12,865 bases of DNA from positions 1-12,865 of the forward strand of contig JAHZJZ010000265.1 in assembly GCA_022600655.1 (NCBI GenBank). The letters are read 5' to 3'. Under the pieces are notes generated by a model. It saw only the letters and a program-made list of their open reading frames with translations, made no database searches and was not told where the DNA came from. Every line of letters begins with the position of its first letter. The first letter of the stretch is position 1. Positions 1-8,674 of this stretch are shown in pieces. The DNA is from Campylobacterota bacterium. Its GTDB lineage: Bacteria > Campylobacterota > Campylobacteria > Campylobacterales > Sulfurovaceae. The translations under genes were made by a program, and so were the position numbers.

Positions 1-139
1 GCACTCAGGCCCTCACTAAAAAACACATAAAATGTTATCACTTTCTAGCTGTAATGATGATGATGTAGATTTATTAAATTGATGAGTTTCTTCTATCAAG
101 GGCTCATTTATTAAATAAACTCAATATAAAGGAGAAAAT
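1..139. other. Non-coding leader upstream of the porin gene
   Basis: This AT-rich stretch has no convincing coding frame: the longest run is short and ends in four ATG codons and a TAG near 53-64. It probably holds the porin promoter and 5' leader. T/A-rich hexamers such as the one around 125-130 are possible -10 elements, but none stands out enough to call. The only clear signal is the AAAGGAG ribosome-binding site just before position 140. Confidence 0.5.
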
Positions 140-142
140 GTG
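128..142 (+). promoter_or_regulatory. Ribosome-binding site and GTG start of the porin, overlapping a start-stop
   Basis: AAAGGAG at 128-134 is followed five bases later by GTG at 140, which opens the porin frame with a good signal peptide. An ATG at 138-140 overlaps this start but is followed at once by TGA (ATGTGA), so it cannot begin the protein. The porin therefore starts with GTG. The overlapping ATG-stop might compete for initiating ribosomes. Confidence 0.65.
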
Positions 143-1333
143 AAAATTACAAATTTAAGTCTTGCAGCAATCGCTGCTGTAGGTATGATGAGTGTTGCAA
201 ATGCTGAGGTTACAAGTGAGTTAAGTGGTAATGCTAAGATTTGGTATGAGACAGCTGATAAAGATATCTCAGGTTCTGACGGGTTGTTCCATCAAAGTAC
301 TGCTAGTGGTCAAGCTGCTGTTTCTGTTGAAGCAAAAGGTAATGCTGGTGCTTTAGGGTATGGTTTAAAGTATACAGCGGTTGATACACTTGGTCTTGAG
401 AATAACCTTGTTTCAGCATTAAGAGCAACTAAAGGTGCTGCTGATCCATTTGGAACTGCACATTGGGCTGAAAAAGCTTTTATTACTTATAAAATGGGTA
501 ATACTTTAGCAAAAATTGGTCGACAACACCTTGATACACCTTTAGCATTTACTGAAAAATGGAATGTTTCGGCTAACTCATTTGATGCAGCTGTTTTAGT
601 AAACTCTGATATTGAAAATGTAACATTAATTGGTGCTTATGTTGGTAGAGGAAATGGTGGAAATGGTGTTGGAGCAGCGGGTCTTCCAGGTTTTAGTACT
701 GTGCAAGCTAATGGTAACTTTGATACATTTGGTGCGGATGGGGCATACGTAGCAGCAGCTTTAATTAAACCAGCTGACAATATGGGTGTTAATGCTTGGT
801 ATTACAATGTTCAAAAAATTGCAGATGCAATGTGGTTAGATGCAAACTATGCTGTGGCTGGTGTAAACTTAGGAGCTATTTATGCTCAGATGATGCCAAA
901 AGGTGAGGGTGAAGATACTCCTGCATTTGCTGTTAAAGCTGGTTCAAAAATAGGTCCTGTAGATGTATTTGCTGCATATAGTTCAGTAGATGAAGATGGT
1001 GCATTGCCTGTAGCAAACGTAGCAACAGGTTTCAAGAAAACAAAGCTTCCAACAGCTGGTGTTTATAACGATGGTGTGATTGTAGCTCAGCCTGGTTCTG
1101 ATGCATTTAAAATTAAAGCTGGTATGCCAGTAGGGCCAGTTAAGGTAACTGCTCAGTACATTTCAAATTCAAATGATAAGAATCAGGGTGTAGAAGCTGA
1201 TGAGATTGATTTAATTATTGGTACAAAAATTGCAGATGTTAATGTCAAAGCTTTATATATTAATAGAGATTTTGGTGCTAAGGATTCTGTAGATCATCAA
1301 AATATACGTGTTATCGCAGGAATTGATTTCTAA
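140..1333 (+). CDS. Opr-type outer-membrane porin
   Basis: This 397-residue protein is an outer-membrane channel of the type abundant in Campylobacterota, probably passing small solutes non-specifically or with modest selectivity. Residues 1-22 form a classic signal peptide (K3, hydrophobic core, cleavage after A-N-A22). The mature chain is rich in Gly, Ala, Asn and alternating hydrophobic residues typical of beta-strands, and it ends in Phe (GIDF), the C-terminal aromatic signature recognised by the BAM machinery. There are no cysteines. The start is GTG at 140, set by the AAAGGAG site. It is a single-gene unit: a non-coding leader precedes it and a strong hairpin at 1371 ends it, as expected for a highly expressed major porin. 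The family call (Opr/OprD-like porin) is from overall style and length. The substrate cannot be read from the sequence. Confidence 0.85.
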   Translation: MKITNLSLAAIAAVGMMSVANAEVTSELSGNAKIWYETADKDISGSDGLFHQSTASGQAAVSVEAKGNAGALGYGLKYTAVDTLGLENNLVSALRATKGAADPFGTAHWAEKAFITYKMGNTLAKIGRQHLDTPLAFTEKWNVSANSFDAAVLVNSDIENVTLIGAYVGRGNGGNGVGAAGLPGFSTVQANGNFDTFGADGAYVAAALIKPADNMGVNAWYYNVQKIADAMWLDANYAVAGVNLGAIYAQMMPKGEGEDTPAFAVKAGSKIGPVDVFAAYSSVDEDGALPVANVATGFKKTKLPTAGVYNDGVIVAQPGSDAFKIKAGMPVGPVKVTAQYISNSNDKNQGVEADEIDLIIGTKIADVNVKALYINRDFGAKDSVDHQNIRVIAGIDF

Positions 1334-1370
1334 GATAAATTTAGAAATATAGAGGGCATTAAGTTCTCTA

Positions 1371-1396
1371 CTCCACCTTTAAGAGGTGGAGCTTTT
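1371..1396 (+). terminator. Rho-independent terminator of the porin gene
   Basis: A perfect 8-bp inverted repeat, CTCCACCT (1371-1378) and AGGTGGAG (1384-1391), encloses a 5-base loop and is followed by CTTTT. It lies 38 bases past the porin stop. On the minus strand it falls just after the stop of the gene at 1398 but lacks a T-run in that direction, so it mainly serves the plus strand and may also block read-through from the convergent operon. Confidence 0.8.
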
Positions 1397-1397
1397 A

Positions 1398-1670
1398 TCA
1401 AACCTCACATTTCCCAGAACCACAACCTCTACCACTTACATGAAATATAGAAGTATAATGACAGTTTTTACACTCAAATGTTAACATCTTAGGTCCACTA
1501 CATCCTGTACTTCGTTGGTCGGCTAGTTCAATAGCTGGTTGGTGACACTTGGGGCAGATACCTCGCTCTATGGCAAGTAGTTGTGCTTTTTTCTCTTTCA
1601 TAAAATAGATATAACTGACAACCAGCCCTATAATTACAATTAGTAAAAAAAACAGCAGATAAAAATTCAT
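1398..1670 (-). CDS. Small membrane-anchored zinc-ribbon-like protein, function unknown
   Basis: This 90-residue protein starts at the ATG at 1670. An AAGGAG site lies eight bases upstream, and the ATG overlaps the stop of the upstream metallopeptidase as ATGA, so a longer reading that begins inside that gene is unlikely. Residues 3-23 form one hydrophobic transmembrane helix. The soluble part carries C39-P-K-C42 and C67-K-N-C70, the two knuckles of a zinc ribbon, with an extra C57 between them and a tail containing C83 and C88 (GCGSGKC). I do not recognise a named family. The charge pattern (hydrophobic start, then KEKK) suggests the ribbon faces the cytoplasm. It is the second gene of a two-gene operon with a YgjP-type metallopeptidase, so a link to that protein is plausible but unproven. 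Confidence 0.7.
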   Translation of the reverse strand: MNFYLLFFLLIVIIGLVVSYIYFMKEKKAQLLAIERGICPKCHQPAIELADQRSTGCSGPKMLTFECKNCHYTSIFHVSGRGCGSGKCEV

Positions 1671-2365
1671 GGTAGATACTCCTTGAGTTGTTGTTCGAGT
1701 TCTCTGTAGTTTGGACAATACTTCTCTACCTCTTGCCAAAAGGCTTTTTGGTGATGTTTATGTCGTATGTGAGAGAGCTCATGAATGATGATGTATTGTA
1801 TCACATCTAAAGGTAGTTTTAGAGTATGGGTGTTGAATGAGAGTCGGTTTTTTGTTGAACAGCTACCCCATTGTCGTTTGGTTCTTCTAAATGTGATTGC
1901 AGTAGGTTTGAGTGACATTTGTTGTGCTTGATGTGTGACTAGATTAGGTATTAGTTTTTTCGCTTCAACTTTATAAAAATCATCTACTAGTTTCAAAAAA
2001 GTTGTCTGATTCTCTTCTTTAGCATACAGATGTAATCCATGATGTGTATCAAAAGTGTAATAAGAACTTTTCTGTATAATGGAGAGGTTAATCGGGTAGG
2101 GCTTTCCTAAAAAGTAAACTTCTTCATCTCTTTTCTTAAAGTTTGGAACTTTCCCTTTTTTAGCATGGTGTTTTGCTTTGGCTTCTTTTATCCAAACTCT
2201 TTTTTTATGGAGTAGTTGCTCTATGGCATAGGTAGAGGTTTTTGGGGACTTAACAATCAGTTCACCAAATTCATTAATAGTCAAATGTATATATTTGAGT
2301 TTGGGATTGATAATGTGTTTGTATCTTGGGGTAACGAGTTGATGAATCATGAAGTATTGTATCAA
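1667..2365 (-). CDS. YgjP-type (DUF45) zinc metallopeptidase
   Basis: This protein of up to 232 residues belongs to the YgjP/WLM-like metallopeptidase family, often annotated as M48 family or 'metal-dependent hydrolase'. The active site is H195-E-L-S-H199, followed by R-H-K-H-H205-Q-K-A-F-W. H195 and H199 are the expected zinc ligands, E196 the general base and H205 the probable third ligand. The conserved R-x-x-R-W-G-S-C element is present (residues 161-169), and the C-terminal length fits the family. No signal peptide is visible, so it should be cytoplasmic. Its substrate is unknown; related SprT-like proteins act on DNA-bound proteins, but that role is not shown for this family. The longest start is TTG at 2365; an ATG at 2350 is an alternative, and neither has a strong ribosome-binding site. 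The stop overlaps the start of the next gene. Confidence 0.85.
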   Translation of the reverse strand: MIQYFMIHQLVTPRYKHIINPKLKYIHLTINEFGELIVKSPKTSTYAIEQLLHKKRVWIKEAKAKHHAKKGKVPNFKKRDEEVYFLGKPYPINLSIIQKSSYYTFDTHHGLHLYAKEENQTTFLKLVDDFYKVEAKKLIPNLVTHQAQQMSLKPTAITFRRTKRQWGSCSTKNRLSFNTHTLKLPLDVIQYIIIHELSHIRHKHHQKAFWQEVEKYCPNYRELEQQLKEYLP

Positions 2366-2410
2366 GTAAATTGTTAAAATTCATCATAGCTGAGCTTAGC
2401 TTAATCGCAA

Positions 2411-2416
2411 TATAAT
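2411..2416 (+). promoter_or_regulatory. Candidate -10 element for gltBD (TATAAT)
   Basis: A perfect TATAAT lies 92 bases before the gltB start in the divergent intergenic region. Campylobacterota promoters often lack a clear -35 box, and none is seen here. A second candidate, TATAAG at 2471-2476 just after a T-run, would give a shorter leader of about 25 bases. The sequence alone does not choose between them. Confidence 0.35.
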
Positions 2417-2427
2417 GTAGTTTCGAT

Positions 2428-2433
2428 ATTATA
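2428..2433 (-). promoter_or_regulatory. Candidate -10 element for the metallopeptidase operon (TATAAT)
   Basis: On the minus strand the bases 2433 to 2428 read TATAAT, about 63 bases before the TTG start at 2365. It lies back to back with the plus-strand TATAAT at 2411-2416, so the two promoters would diverge and overlap. No -35 box is evident. Confidence 0.35.
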
Positions 2434-2507
2434 AATATAACATTAAAGAACTATTTTTATAACTTTTTTATATAAGTTAAACTTAAATTGATGAGGAGAG
2501 ATAATAG

Positions 2508-5500
2508 ATGAAGTTAGAGTGTTACCCGTGTAAAGAGGGGTTGTATGACCCAGAGTTTGAACATGATGCTTGTGGTGTAGGGTTTGTTGCGCACCTAAAA
2601 GGGAAACAGTCACATGACATTGTTTCTAAAGGGCTGGAACTCTTAGCTAATTTAGAACATAGAGGGGCTGTAGGAGCTGAGAAGAATGCTGGTGATGGGG
2701 CTGGTATTTTGACACAGATGCCAGATAAATTTATGCGTCGAGTGGCTAAAGAGGCAGGAATCAAAGAGGAGTTACCAGCATTTGGTTCTTATGGTGTTGG
2801 GGTGGTGTATATTCCACGAGACCCAGCAGCGTACAGTGAGACACAGAGTATTGTCGAGCAGTGTATAGAAGAGTTGGGTCAAGAGTGTTTAGGTTGGCGA
2901 AGAGTTCCTACATGCAATGATTCTTTAGGGGAGAGTGTTAAAGCAACAGAGCCTATTGTTAAACAAGTGTTTATTAAAAAGGCTGATGATATTGATACCG
3001 ATGCTTTTGAGCGAAAGTTATTTGTTATACGAAAATACACACAAGCCAGAGTGACTGCTTCTCCAATTAGAGGCACAAGTTACTTTTACATGCCCTCTAT
3101 GTCGCATAAGACCATTTCGTATAAAGGTCAGTTGATTACCGAGCAGTTACCTCTCTATTTTGCAGATTTAAATGATGAAGATTATGAGTCAGCCATTGCC
3201 TTGGTACACAGTCGTTTCTCAACCAACACTTTTCCTTCATGGCCTTTGGCTCAACCTTTTAGATACATCGCTCACAACGGAGAGATTAATACGCTAAGAG
3301 GTAACATCAACTGGATGAAAGCTCGAAAATCACTGTTGCGTTCAAAACTTTTTAGCAGTGATGAATTGGATAAAATCTACCCGTATTTAATTAATGAAGC
3401 CAAAGGAAGTGACAGTTCCGTACTGGACAATGTTATAGAGCTGTTGACCTTAGCAGGTCGTTCACTGCCTCACGTAATGACCATGATGATTCCTGAAGCG
3501 TGGAGAGATGATGAGATGACTCCTGAACGACGGGCTTTTTATGAGTATCATGCGACTTTTATGGAGCCTTGGGATGGTCCAGCTTCGGTTGCCTTTACCG
3601 ATGGAAAGTTTATTGGTGCGACACTGGACAGAAATGGTTTACGACCGTCACGATACTCATTGACCAAAGATGATATTGTGGTAATGGCTTCAGAGCAGGG
3701 GGCGTTAGAGTTTCCTAGTGAAGATATTGTTTTAAAAGGTCGACTACAACCAGGAAAAATGTTTTTAGCCGATTTAGAGCAGGGTAGAATTATCTCTGAT
3801 GATGAGATAAAAGAGCAGATAGCCCAAGAGCATCCTTATGAAGAGTGGATAGAGAATCAGAAGATAAACTTAGATGATTTAGCACTTAACCGAGAGGTCA
3901 AACAGCCAAACCATGAGACGGTTCTACAGCGACAAAAGTGTTATGGCTATACGATAGAAGATTTAAAAACTGTTATTACTCCGATGGTTAATGATGCTTA
4001 TGAAGCGACAGGTTCAATGGGGAATGATGCCTCTTTGGCTGTTCTCTCTCATCGTTCAATTAACCTCTATAACTATTTTCATCAGCTCTTTGCACAGGTG
4101 ACCAACCCACCAATTGACCCAATACGAGAAGAGTCAGTGATGTCTTTGACCTCGTATATTGGTTCACAAGGAAACCTTTTTCAAGAGGTAGATGAGAAGC
4201 GAAACTTTATTAAGCTCTCTTCACCTATCTTGACCAATATTCAGCTTGAAAAACTACGAGGGGTAAGTCGTTTTAACTTTAAGTCAAAAACCATAAAAAT
4301 ACTCTTTGATGCTACCAAAGAGGGTGATATGAAAGATGCCTTAGAGCGAGTCAAAGAGGAGGCTTCTATAGCTGTTAATGATGGCTATCAGGTGATTATT
4401 CTCTCGACTCGTGGGGTAAGTGAAACTTTAGCACCTATTCCTACGCTGTTGGCAACGAGTGCAGTGCATCAGCACTTGACTGAGCAAGGAACCCGAACCA
4501 GTTGTGGATTGGTCATTGAGTCGGCTGAGCCTAGAGAGATTCACCATTTTGCAACACTGATTGGGTATGGAGCCAATGCGATTAATCCATTTTTAGCATT
4601 TGAGACCATAGAAGATATGCGAACACGAAATCTTACACGTGAAGATTTAAGCCAAGAAGAAGCCGTAGAGAACTACATCAAAGCTGTGGGCAAAGGGATT
4701 TATAAAATCATGTCTAAAATGGGTATCTCTACCATTCGTTCCTATACAGGAGCTCAGATATTTGAAGCTGTGGGACTGAGTGAAGAGCTAGTAGAGAGCT
4801 ACTTCAAAGGGACACCTTCAAGAATTAGTGGAATTGATATTGATACCTTAGAGCAAGAGACACTGCTTTGTCATGAGTTGGCTTATCCAAAACAGATAAT
4901 TGAGTCTAACGACTTAGGCGTTGGTGGGCAGTACGCTTACCGACAACGAGGGGAGAACCATTTGCTCTCTGCTGAAAATATCTTTTTGTTACAACAAGCA
5001 ACGAAACATGACGACTATAAGGTTTTTAAACAGTATAGTAAAACGGTTGATGAGACCAATGAAGAGTTTATTACCCTTAGAGGTCTGTTGGATTTCAAAA
5101 AGCAAAGACCGATTGATATTGATGAGGTTGAACCGATTGAAAACATTATGACCCGTTTTGCCACAGGGGCGATGAGTTACGGTTCTATTTCACAAGAGGC
5201 ACATGAGACTTTGGCTATTGCGATGAACAGCATAGGAGCCAAGAGTAATACAGGTGAGGGTGGTGAAAATGCTGCCCGTTTTGGTACCGATAAAAACTCT
5301 AAAATCAAACAGGTAGCTTCTGGACGATTTGGGGTAACAGCCAACTACTTGGTGAATGCCGAAGAGCTTCAGATTAAACTGGCTCAAGGGGCAAAACCAG
5401 GTGAGGGTGGTCAGCTTCCTGGGCATAAGGTCGATGAGATTATTGGAGCGACCAGACACTCAACTCCAGGGGTTGGGCTTATTTCCCCACCACCACACCA

Positions 5501-7019
5501 TGATATCTATAGTATTGAAGATTTAAAACAGCTTATTCATGACTTGAAGAACTCCAATAAAAATGCAAGAATTAACACCAAACTGGTTTCAGAAGTTGGG
5601 GTAGGCACCATTGCAGCTGGGGTAGCAAAAGCTTACTCTGATGTGGTACTCATCTCAGGGTACGATGGTGGAACAGGAGCCAGTCCTCAAACCTCTATTA
5701 AACATGCTGGACTTCCTTGGGAGCTTGGATTAGCAGAGACACACCAAACTTTGGTTAAAAATGGTCTACGAGGTCGAATTGTAGTGCAGACAGATGGTCA
5801 GTTACGTTCGGGTCGAGATATTGCTATTGCGACGCTACTGGGTGCTGAAGAGTGGGGAATCGCGACTTCAGCGTTGATTGTTGAAGGGTGTATTATGATG
5901 CGTAAGTGTCACCTCAATACCTGCCCTGTAGGAATCGCTACACAAGATAAAGATTTACGTAAAAAGTACACAGGAAAACCTGAACATGTGGTGAATTTTG
6001 TGAAGTTCTTAGCGATGGAACTTCGAGAGATTATGGCAGAGCTTGGATTTAAAACCGTTAATGAGATGGTCGGTCGTGTCGATAAACTTAAAGCCAAAGA
6101 GGGTATAAAACACTGGAAAGCGAAACATCTACAGCTTGATAAACTGCTCTATAGAATGTATGTGCGAGAAGAGGACAATACCTTTAGAAACATGGAGCAG
6201 AATCACGGTATAGATGAGGCGTTAGACAATGAACTCATTGCGTCTATGCAAGAGGCGATTGAGACCAAGAAGCCACTTAGAAAAGAGATACGTTTACGAA
6301 ACATTAACCGAACGGTTGGAACCATGCTTTCAGCAGAGATGACCCGAAAATATGGTGAAGAGGGGCTTCCTGATGATACCATACACATTAAAGCCAATGG
6401 TACGGCAGGGCAGAGTTTTGGAGCGTTTGTTAACTCTGGAATTACCTTTGAAGTCGAGGGTGATGCCAATGATTACTTTGGAAAAGGGCTTTGTGGGGGT
6501 AAATTAATTCTCTACCCACCAAGCAACTCTACTTTTGATTCTAACAGCACGGTTATTTTAGGAAATGTGGCGTTCTATGGGGCGACCAGTGGTGAGTCGT
6601 ATATTTATGGAATGGCTGGTGAGCGTTTCTGTGTAAGAAACTCTGGAGCTAAGGTGGTGGTTGCGAGTATTGGTGACCATGGTTGTGAGTACATGACAGG
6701 TGGTCGTGTGGTGATTTTAGGTGAGATAGGTAAAAACTTCGCTGCTGGTATGAGTGGAGGAATCGCCTATGTGTATGATAAAGATGATGCCTTTGCACAG
6801 CGTATTAACCAAGAGATGGTTGACCTAGATAGAATCGAAGAGGATGCTGATGAGGTACGAACTATGATTGAAGAGTACATCAAACATACAGGCTCTAAAG
6901 AGGCGTATAGCATTTTAGAAAATTGGGAAGTGAACAAGTCAAAATTTATAAAAGTGATGCCAAGAGACTATAAACGGGTCTTAGCAGAACAAAAAGCAAA
7001 ACAAGCAGAGGAGGTTTAA
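2508..7019 (+). CDS. gltB: Glutamate synthase large (alpha) subunit
   Basis: This 1503-residue protein is the large subunit of glutamate synthase (GOGAT), which with GltD converts glutamine plus 2-oxoglutarate to two glutamates in ammonia assimilation. The N-terminal class II amidotransferase domain should mature by cleavage before C22 (H-D-A21-C22-G-V-G-F), the catalytic nucleophile. A central domain follows, then the FMN-binding barrel (Y-D-G-G-T-G-A-S-P, 1052-1060). The cysteines of the 3Fe-4S cluster are C1128, C1134 and C1139 (C-x5-C-x4-C in the motif CHLNTCPVG). The GXGXG beta-helix domain includes G1298-T-A-G1301. Length is normal for bacterial GltB. The start is supported by AGGAG at 2494-2498. 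The propeptide contains an unusual C5-x-x-C8. gltD follows one base after the stop. Confidence 0.97.
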   Translation: MKLECYPCKEGLYDPEFEHDACGVGFVAHLKGKQSHDIVSKGLELLANLEHRGAVGAEKNAGDGAGILTQMPDKFMRRVAKEAGIKEELPAFGSYGVGVVYIPRDPAAYSETQSIVEQCIEELGQECLGWRRVPTCNDSLGESVKATEPIVKQVFIKKADDIDTDAFERKLFVIRKYTQARVTASPIRGTSYFYMPSMSHKTISYKGQLITEQLPLYFADLNDEDYESAIALVHSRFSTNTFPSWPLAQPFRYIAHNGEINTLRGNINWMKARKSLLRSKLFSSDELDKIYPYLINEAKGSDSSVLDNVIELLTLAGRSLPHVMTMMIPEAWRDDEMTPERRAFYEYHATFMEPWDGPASVAFTDGKFIGATLDRNGLRPSRYSLTKDDIVVMASEQGALEFPSEDIVLKGRLQPGKMFLADLEQGRIISDDEIKEQIAQEHPYEEWIENQKINLDDLALNREVKQPNHETVLQRQKCYGYTIEDLKTVITPMVNDAYEATGSMGNDASLAVLSHRSINLYNYFHQLFAQVTNPPIDPIREESVMSLTSYIGSQGNLFQEVDEKRNFIKLSSPILTNIQLEKLRGVSRFNFKSKTIKILFDATKEGDMKDALERVKEEASIAVNDGYQVIILSTRGVSETLAPIPTLLATSAVHQHLTEQGTRTSCGLVIESAEPREIHHFATLIGYGANAINPFLAFETIEDMRTRNLTREDLSQEEAVENYIKAVGKGIYKIMSKMGISTIRSYTGAQIFEAVGLSEELVESYFKGTPSRISGIDIDTLEQETLLCHELAYPKQIIESNDLGVGGQYAYRQRGENHLLSAENIFLLQQATKHDDYKVFKQYSKTVDETNEEFITLRGLLDFKKQRPIDIDEVEPIENIMTRFATGAMSYGSISQEAHETLAIAMNSIGAKSNTGEGGENAARFGTDKNSKIKQVASGRFGVTANYLVNAEELQIKLAQGAKPGEGGQLPGHKVDEIIGATRHSTPGVGLISPPPHHDIYSIEDLKQLIHDLKNSNKNARINTKLVSEVGVGTIAAGVAKAYSDVVLISGYDGGTGASPQTSIKHAGLPWELGLAETHQTLVKNGLRGRIVVQTDGQLRSGRDIAIATLLGAEEWGIATSALIVEGCIMMRKCHLNTCPVGIATQDKDLRKKYTGKPEHVVNFVKFLAMELREIMAELGFKTVNEMVGRVDKLKAKEGIKHWKAKHLQLDKLLYRMYVREEDNTFRNMEQNHGIDEALDNELIASMQEAIETKKPLRKEIRLRNINRTVGTMLSAEMTRKYGEEGLPDDTIHIKANGTAGQSFGAFVNSGITFEVEGDANDYFGKGLCGGKLILYPPSNSTFDSNSTVILGNVAFYGATSGESYIYGMAGERFCVRNSGAKVVVASIGDHGCEYMTGGRVVILGEIGKNFAAGMSGGIAYVYDKDDAFAQRINQEMVDLDRIEEDADEVRTMIEEYIKHTGSKEAYSILENWEVNKSKFIKVMPRDYKRVLAEQKAKQAEEV

Positions 7020-7020
7020 G

Positions 7021-8481
7021 ATGGGAAAAGTAACTGGATTTAAAGAGTATAAACGAAAAAACTTTACACTGGCTCCTGTTGAAGAGCGAATCAAACACTA
7101 TAATGAGTTTATTACCCCTTTAAGTGAAGAGGAGACCAAAGAGCAGGGTGCTAGATGTATGGATTGTGGTATTCCATTTTGTCATAGTAACTATGGTTGT
7201 CCTGTAGGAAATAATATTCCTCAATTTAATGACCAAATCTATAGAGGAGAGTGGGAGGCTGCCTTTAGAACGTTGATGAGTACCAATAACTTTCCAGAGT
7301 TTACAGGTCGTGTTTGTCCTGCACCATGTGAGACAGCATGTGTATTGGGACTTAATCAGACAGCTGTTGGGATTAAAAACATAGAGTACTCTATTATAGA
7401 AAGAGCTTATGAAGAGGGGTGGATACAACCTCAAATACCAGCCTATAGAACAGGTAAAAAAGTAGCCATTATTGGAAGTGGACCAGCAGGATTAGCAGCT
7501 GCCAATCAGCTTAATAAAGCAGGACACAGTGTTACGGTTTATGAGAAAGACTCACGTATTGGTGGGCTTTTACGTTATGGTATTCCTAACTTTAAACTGG
7601 ATAAACTAAAAGTAGTACAACGACGTGTAAACCTTATGCGTGAAGAGGGCATAGAGTTTATTACTGATGCGAATGTTGGGGTAGATGTCTCGATTAAAAC
7701 GCTTCAAGAGAGTCATCATGCAGTGGTCATTACCACAGGAGCAGGAAATCCAAGAGATTTACCTATAGAGAATCGTGATGCCAATAACATTCACTTTGCC
7801 ATGGAGTTTTTATCACAAAACAATAGCCGTGTAGAGGGTGAAAAGTTTTCAGAAGAGCAGAGTATTTTGGCAACAGACAAACATGTAGTGGTCATCGGTG
7901 GAGGTGACACAGGAAGTGACTGTGTTGGAACTTCACGAAGACAAGGAGCCAAAAGCATTACCCAAATAGAGTTAATGCCAAAAGCTCCAGATGAGCGAAC
8001 CGAAGATATGCCATGGCCAACCTACCCAAGAGTCTTTAAACTCTCTACCTCTCAATCTGAAGGGTGTGAGCTGGACTTTTCTGTATTGTCAAAGTCATTT
8101 ATAAAAGATGAAGACAACAATGTTATAGGCATTAACTGTGTTAGAATTGAATGGGAAGGCAGAGGGTTTAAAGAGATAGAGGGCAGTGAATTTGTACTCA
8201 AAGCTGATTTAATTCTGTTAGCCATGGGATTCCTTGGACCTCTACAAGAAGATGTGATAGAAGAGATAAGCCTAGAGACTGATGAGCGAAGCAATATTAA
8301 AACCACAGGCTATCAAACATCAATAGAGGGTGTTTATAGTGCAGGAGATAGCAGACGAGGGCAGTCGTTGGTGGTATGGGCGATTTATGAAGGGCGTGAA
8401 TGTGCTGTAGAGGTTGATGCATTTTTGACAGGGCAGAAGAGTATGTTAAACCGTCGTTCTGCATCGCTTTGTGAAATTTAA
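7021..8481 (+). CDS. gltD: Glutamate synthase small (beta) subunit
   Basis: This 486-residue protein is the small subunit of glutamate synthase, which takes electrons from NAD(P)H through FAD and passes them via iron-sulfur clusters to GltB. The N-terminal Fer4-type domain has C46-x2-C49-x4-C54-x5-C60 and C99-x3-C103-x3-C107, matching the two 4Fe-4S ligand sets. The FAD Rossmann motif is G152-S-G-P-A-G157, and the pyridine-nucleotide Rossmann motif is G293-G-G-D-T-G298. The C-terminal G-V-Y-S-A-G-D-S-R-R-G-Q-S segment closes the FAD site. It is slightly longer than E. coli GltD, with a short tail after residue 471. The start lies one base after the gltB stop, with AGGAGG inside the end of gltB, so the two subunits are translationally linked. 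No clear terminator follows, only weak AT-rich inverted repeats near 8472-8500. Confidence 0.97.
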   Translation: MGKVTGFKEYKRKNFTLAPVEERIKHYNEFITPLSEEETKEQGARCMDCGIPFCHSNYGCPVGNNIPQFNDQIYRGEWEAAFRTLMSTNNFPEFTGRVCPAPCETACVLGLNQTAVGIKNIEYSIIERAYEEGWIQPQIPAYRTGKKVAIIGSGPAGLAAANQLNKAGHSVTVYEKDSRIGGLLRYGIPNFKLDKLKVVQRRVNLMREEGIEFITDANVGVDVSIKTLQESHHAVVITTGAGNPRDLPIENRDANNIHFAMEFLSQNNSRVEGEKFSEEQSILATDKHVVVIGGGDTGSDCVGTSRRQGAKSITQIELMPKAPDERTEDMPWPTYPRVFKLSTSQSEGCELDFSVLSKSFIKDEDNNVIGINCVRIEWEGRGFKEIEGSEFVLKADLILLAMGFLGPLQEDVIEEISLETDERSNIKTTGYQTSIEGVYSAGDSRRGQSLVVWAIYEGRECAVEVDAFLTGQKSMLNRRSASLCEI

Positions 8482-8560
8482 AAAATGAAGTAATTTCATA
8501 TTTAGTACCAAGTTTTATATTAGAATTTGAATGTATAAAAACAATTCAAAGGATATAAAA

Positions 8561-8668
8561 ATGAAAACTATTTCATCATTCGTAGTACTTTTACTACTTC
8601 AGTCATCTTCATCATTTGCTTGTAAAGCACGTCTTTATCTGCAACGAAGTATGATTAACCACTTCTAA
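8561..8668 (+). CDS. Possible 35-residue secreted peptide
   Basis: A 35-codon frame with its own signals sits between gltD and the redox cluster. AAAGGA lies seven bases before the ATG, and TATAAA at 8534-8539 could be a -10 element. The first 20 residues look like a signal peptide: Lys2, a hydrophobic core V-V-L-L-L-L and a Ser-rich end with S-F-A before C21. Cleavage after A20 would release a 15-residue peptide that starts with Cys and has four basic residues. The S-F-A-C context is a poor lipobox, so lipidation is uncertain. I recognise no family. It might be a true small gene, the degraded front end of a longer exported protein, or chance. The following frames do not obviously continue it. 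Confidence 0.4.
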   Translation: MKTISSFVVLLLLQSSSSFACKARLYLQRSMINHF

Positions 8669-8674
8669 TTTATA

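Noticed and set aside
1671..1739. Longer N-terminus for the small Cys-rich protein
   Set aside because: The extension lies within the metallopeptidase gene, is rich in Arg/Thr/Gln before a membrane helix, and bypasses the ATG that has an AAGGAG site and ATGA overlap.
2388..2404. AGCT-rich repeats in the divergent intergenic region
   Set aside because: Short repeated AGCT words form only an imperfect inverted repeat; not distinct enough to call an operator.
4921..5459. Frames in other registers within gltB (for example 4921-5151 plus and 5190-5459 minus)
   Set aside because: They sit inside the well-supported gltB coding sequence, have no ribosome-binding sites and encode compositionally odd products.
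8472..8498. Terminator for gltBD from TGAAAT/ATTTCA repeats
   Set aside because: The stem is only six A/T-rich pairs with a long loop and overlaps the gltD stop; too weak to call.
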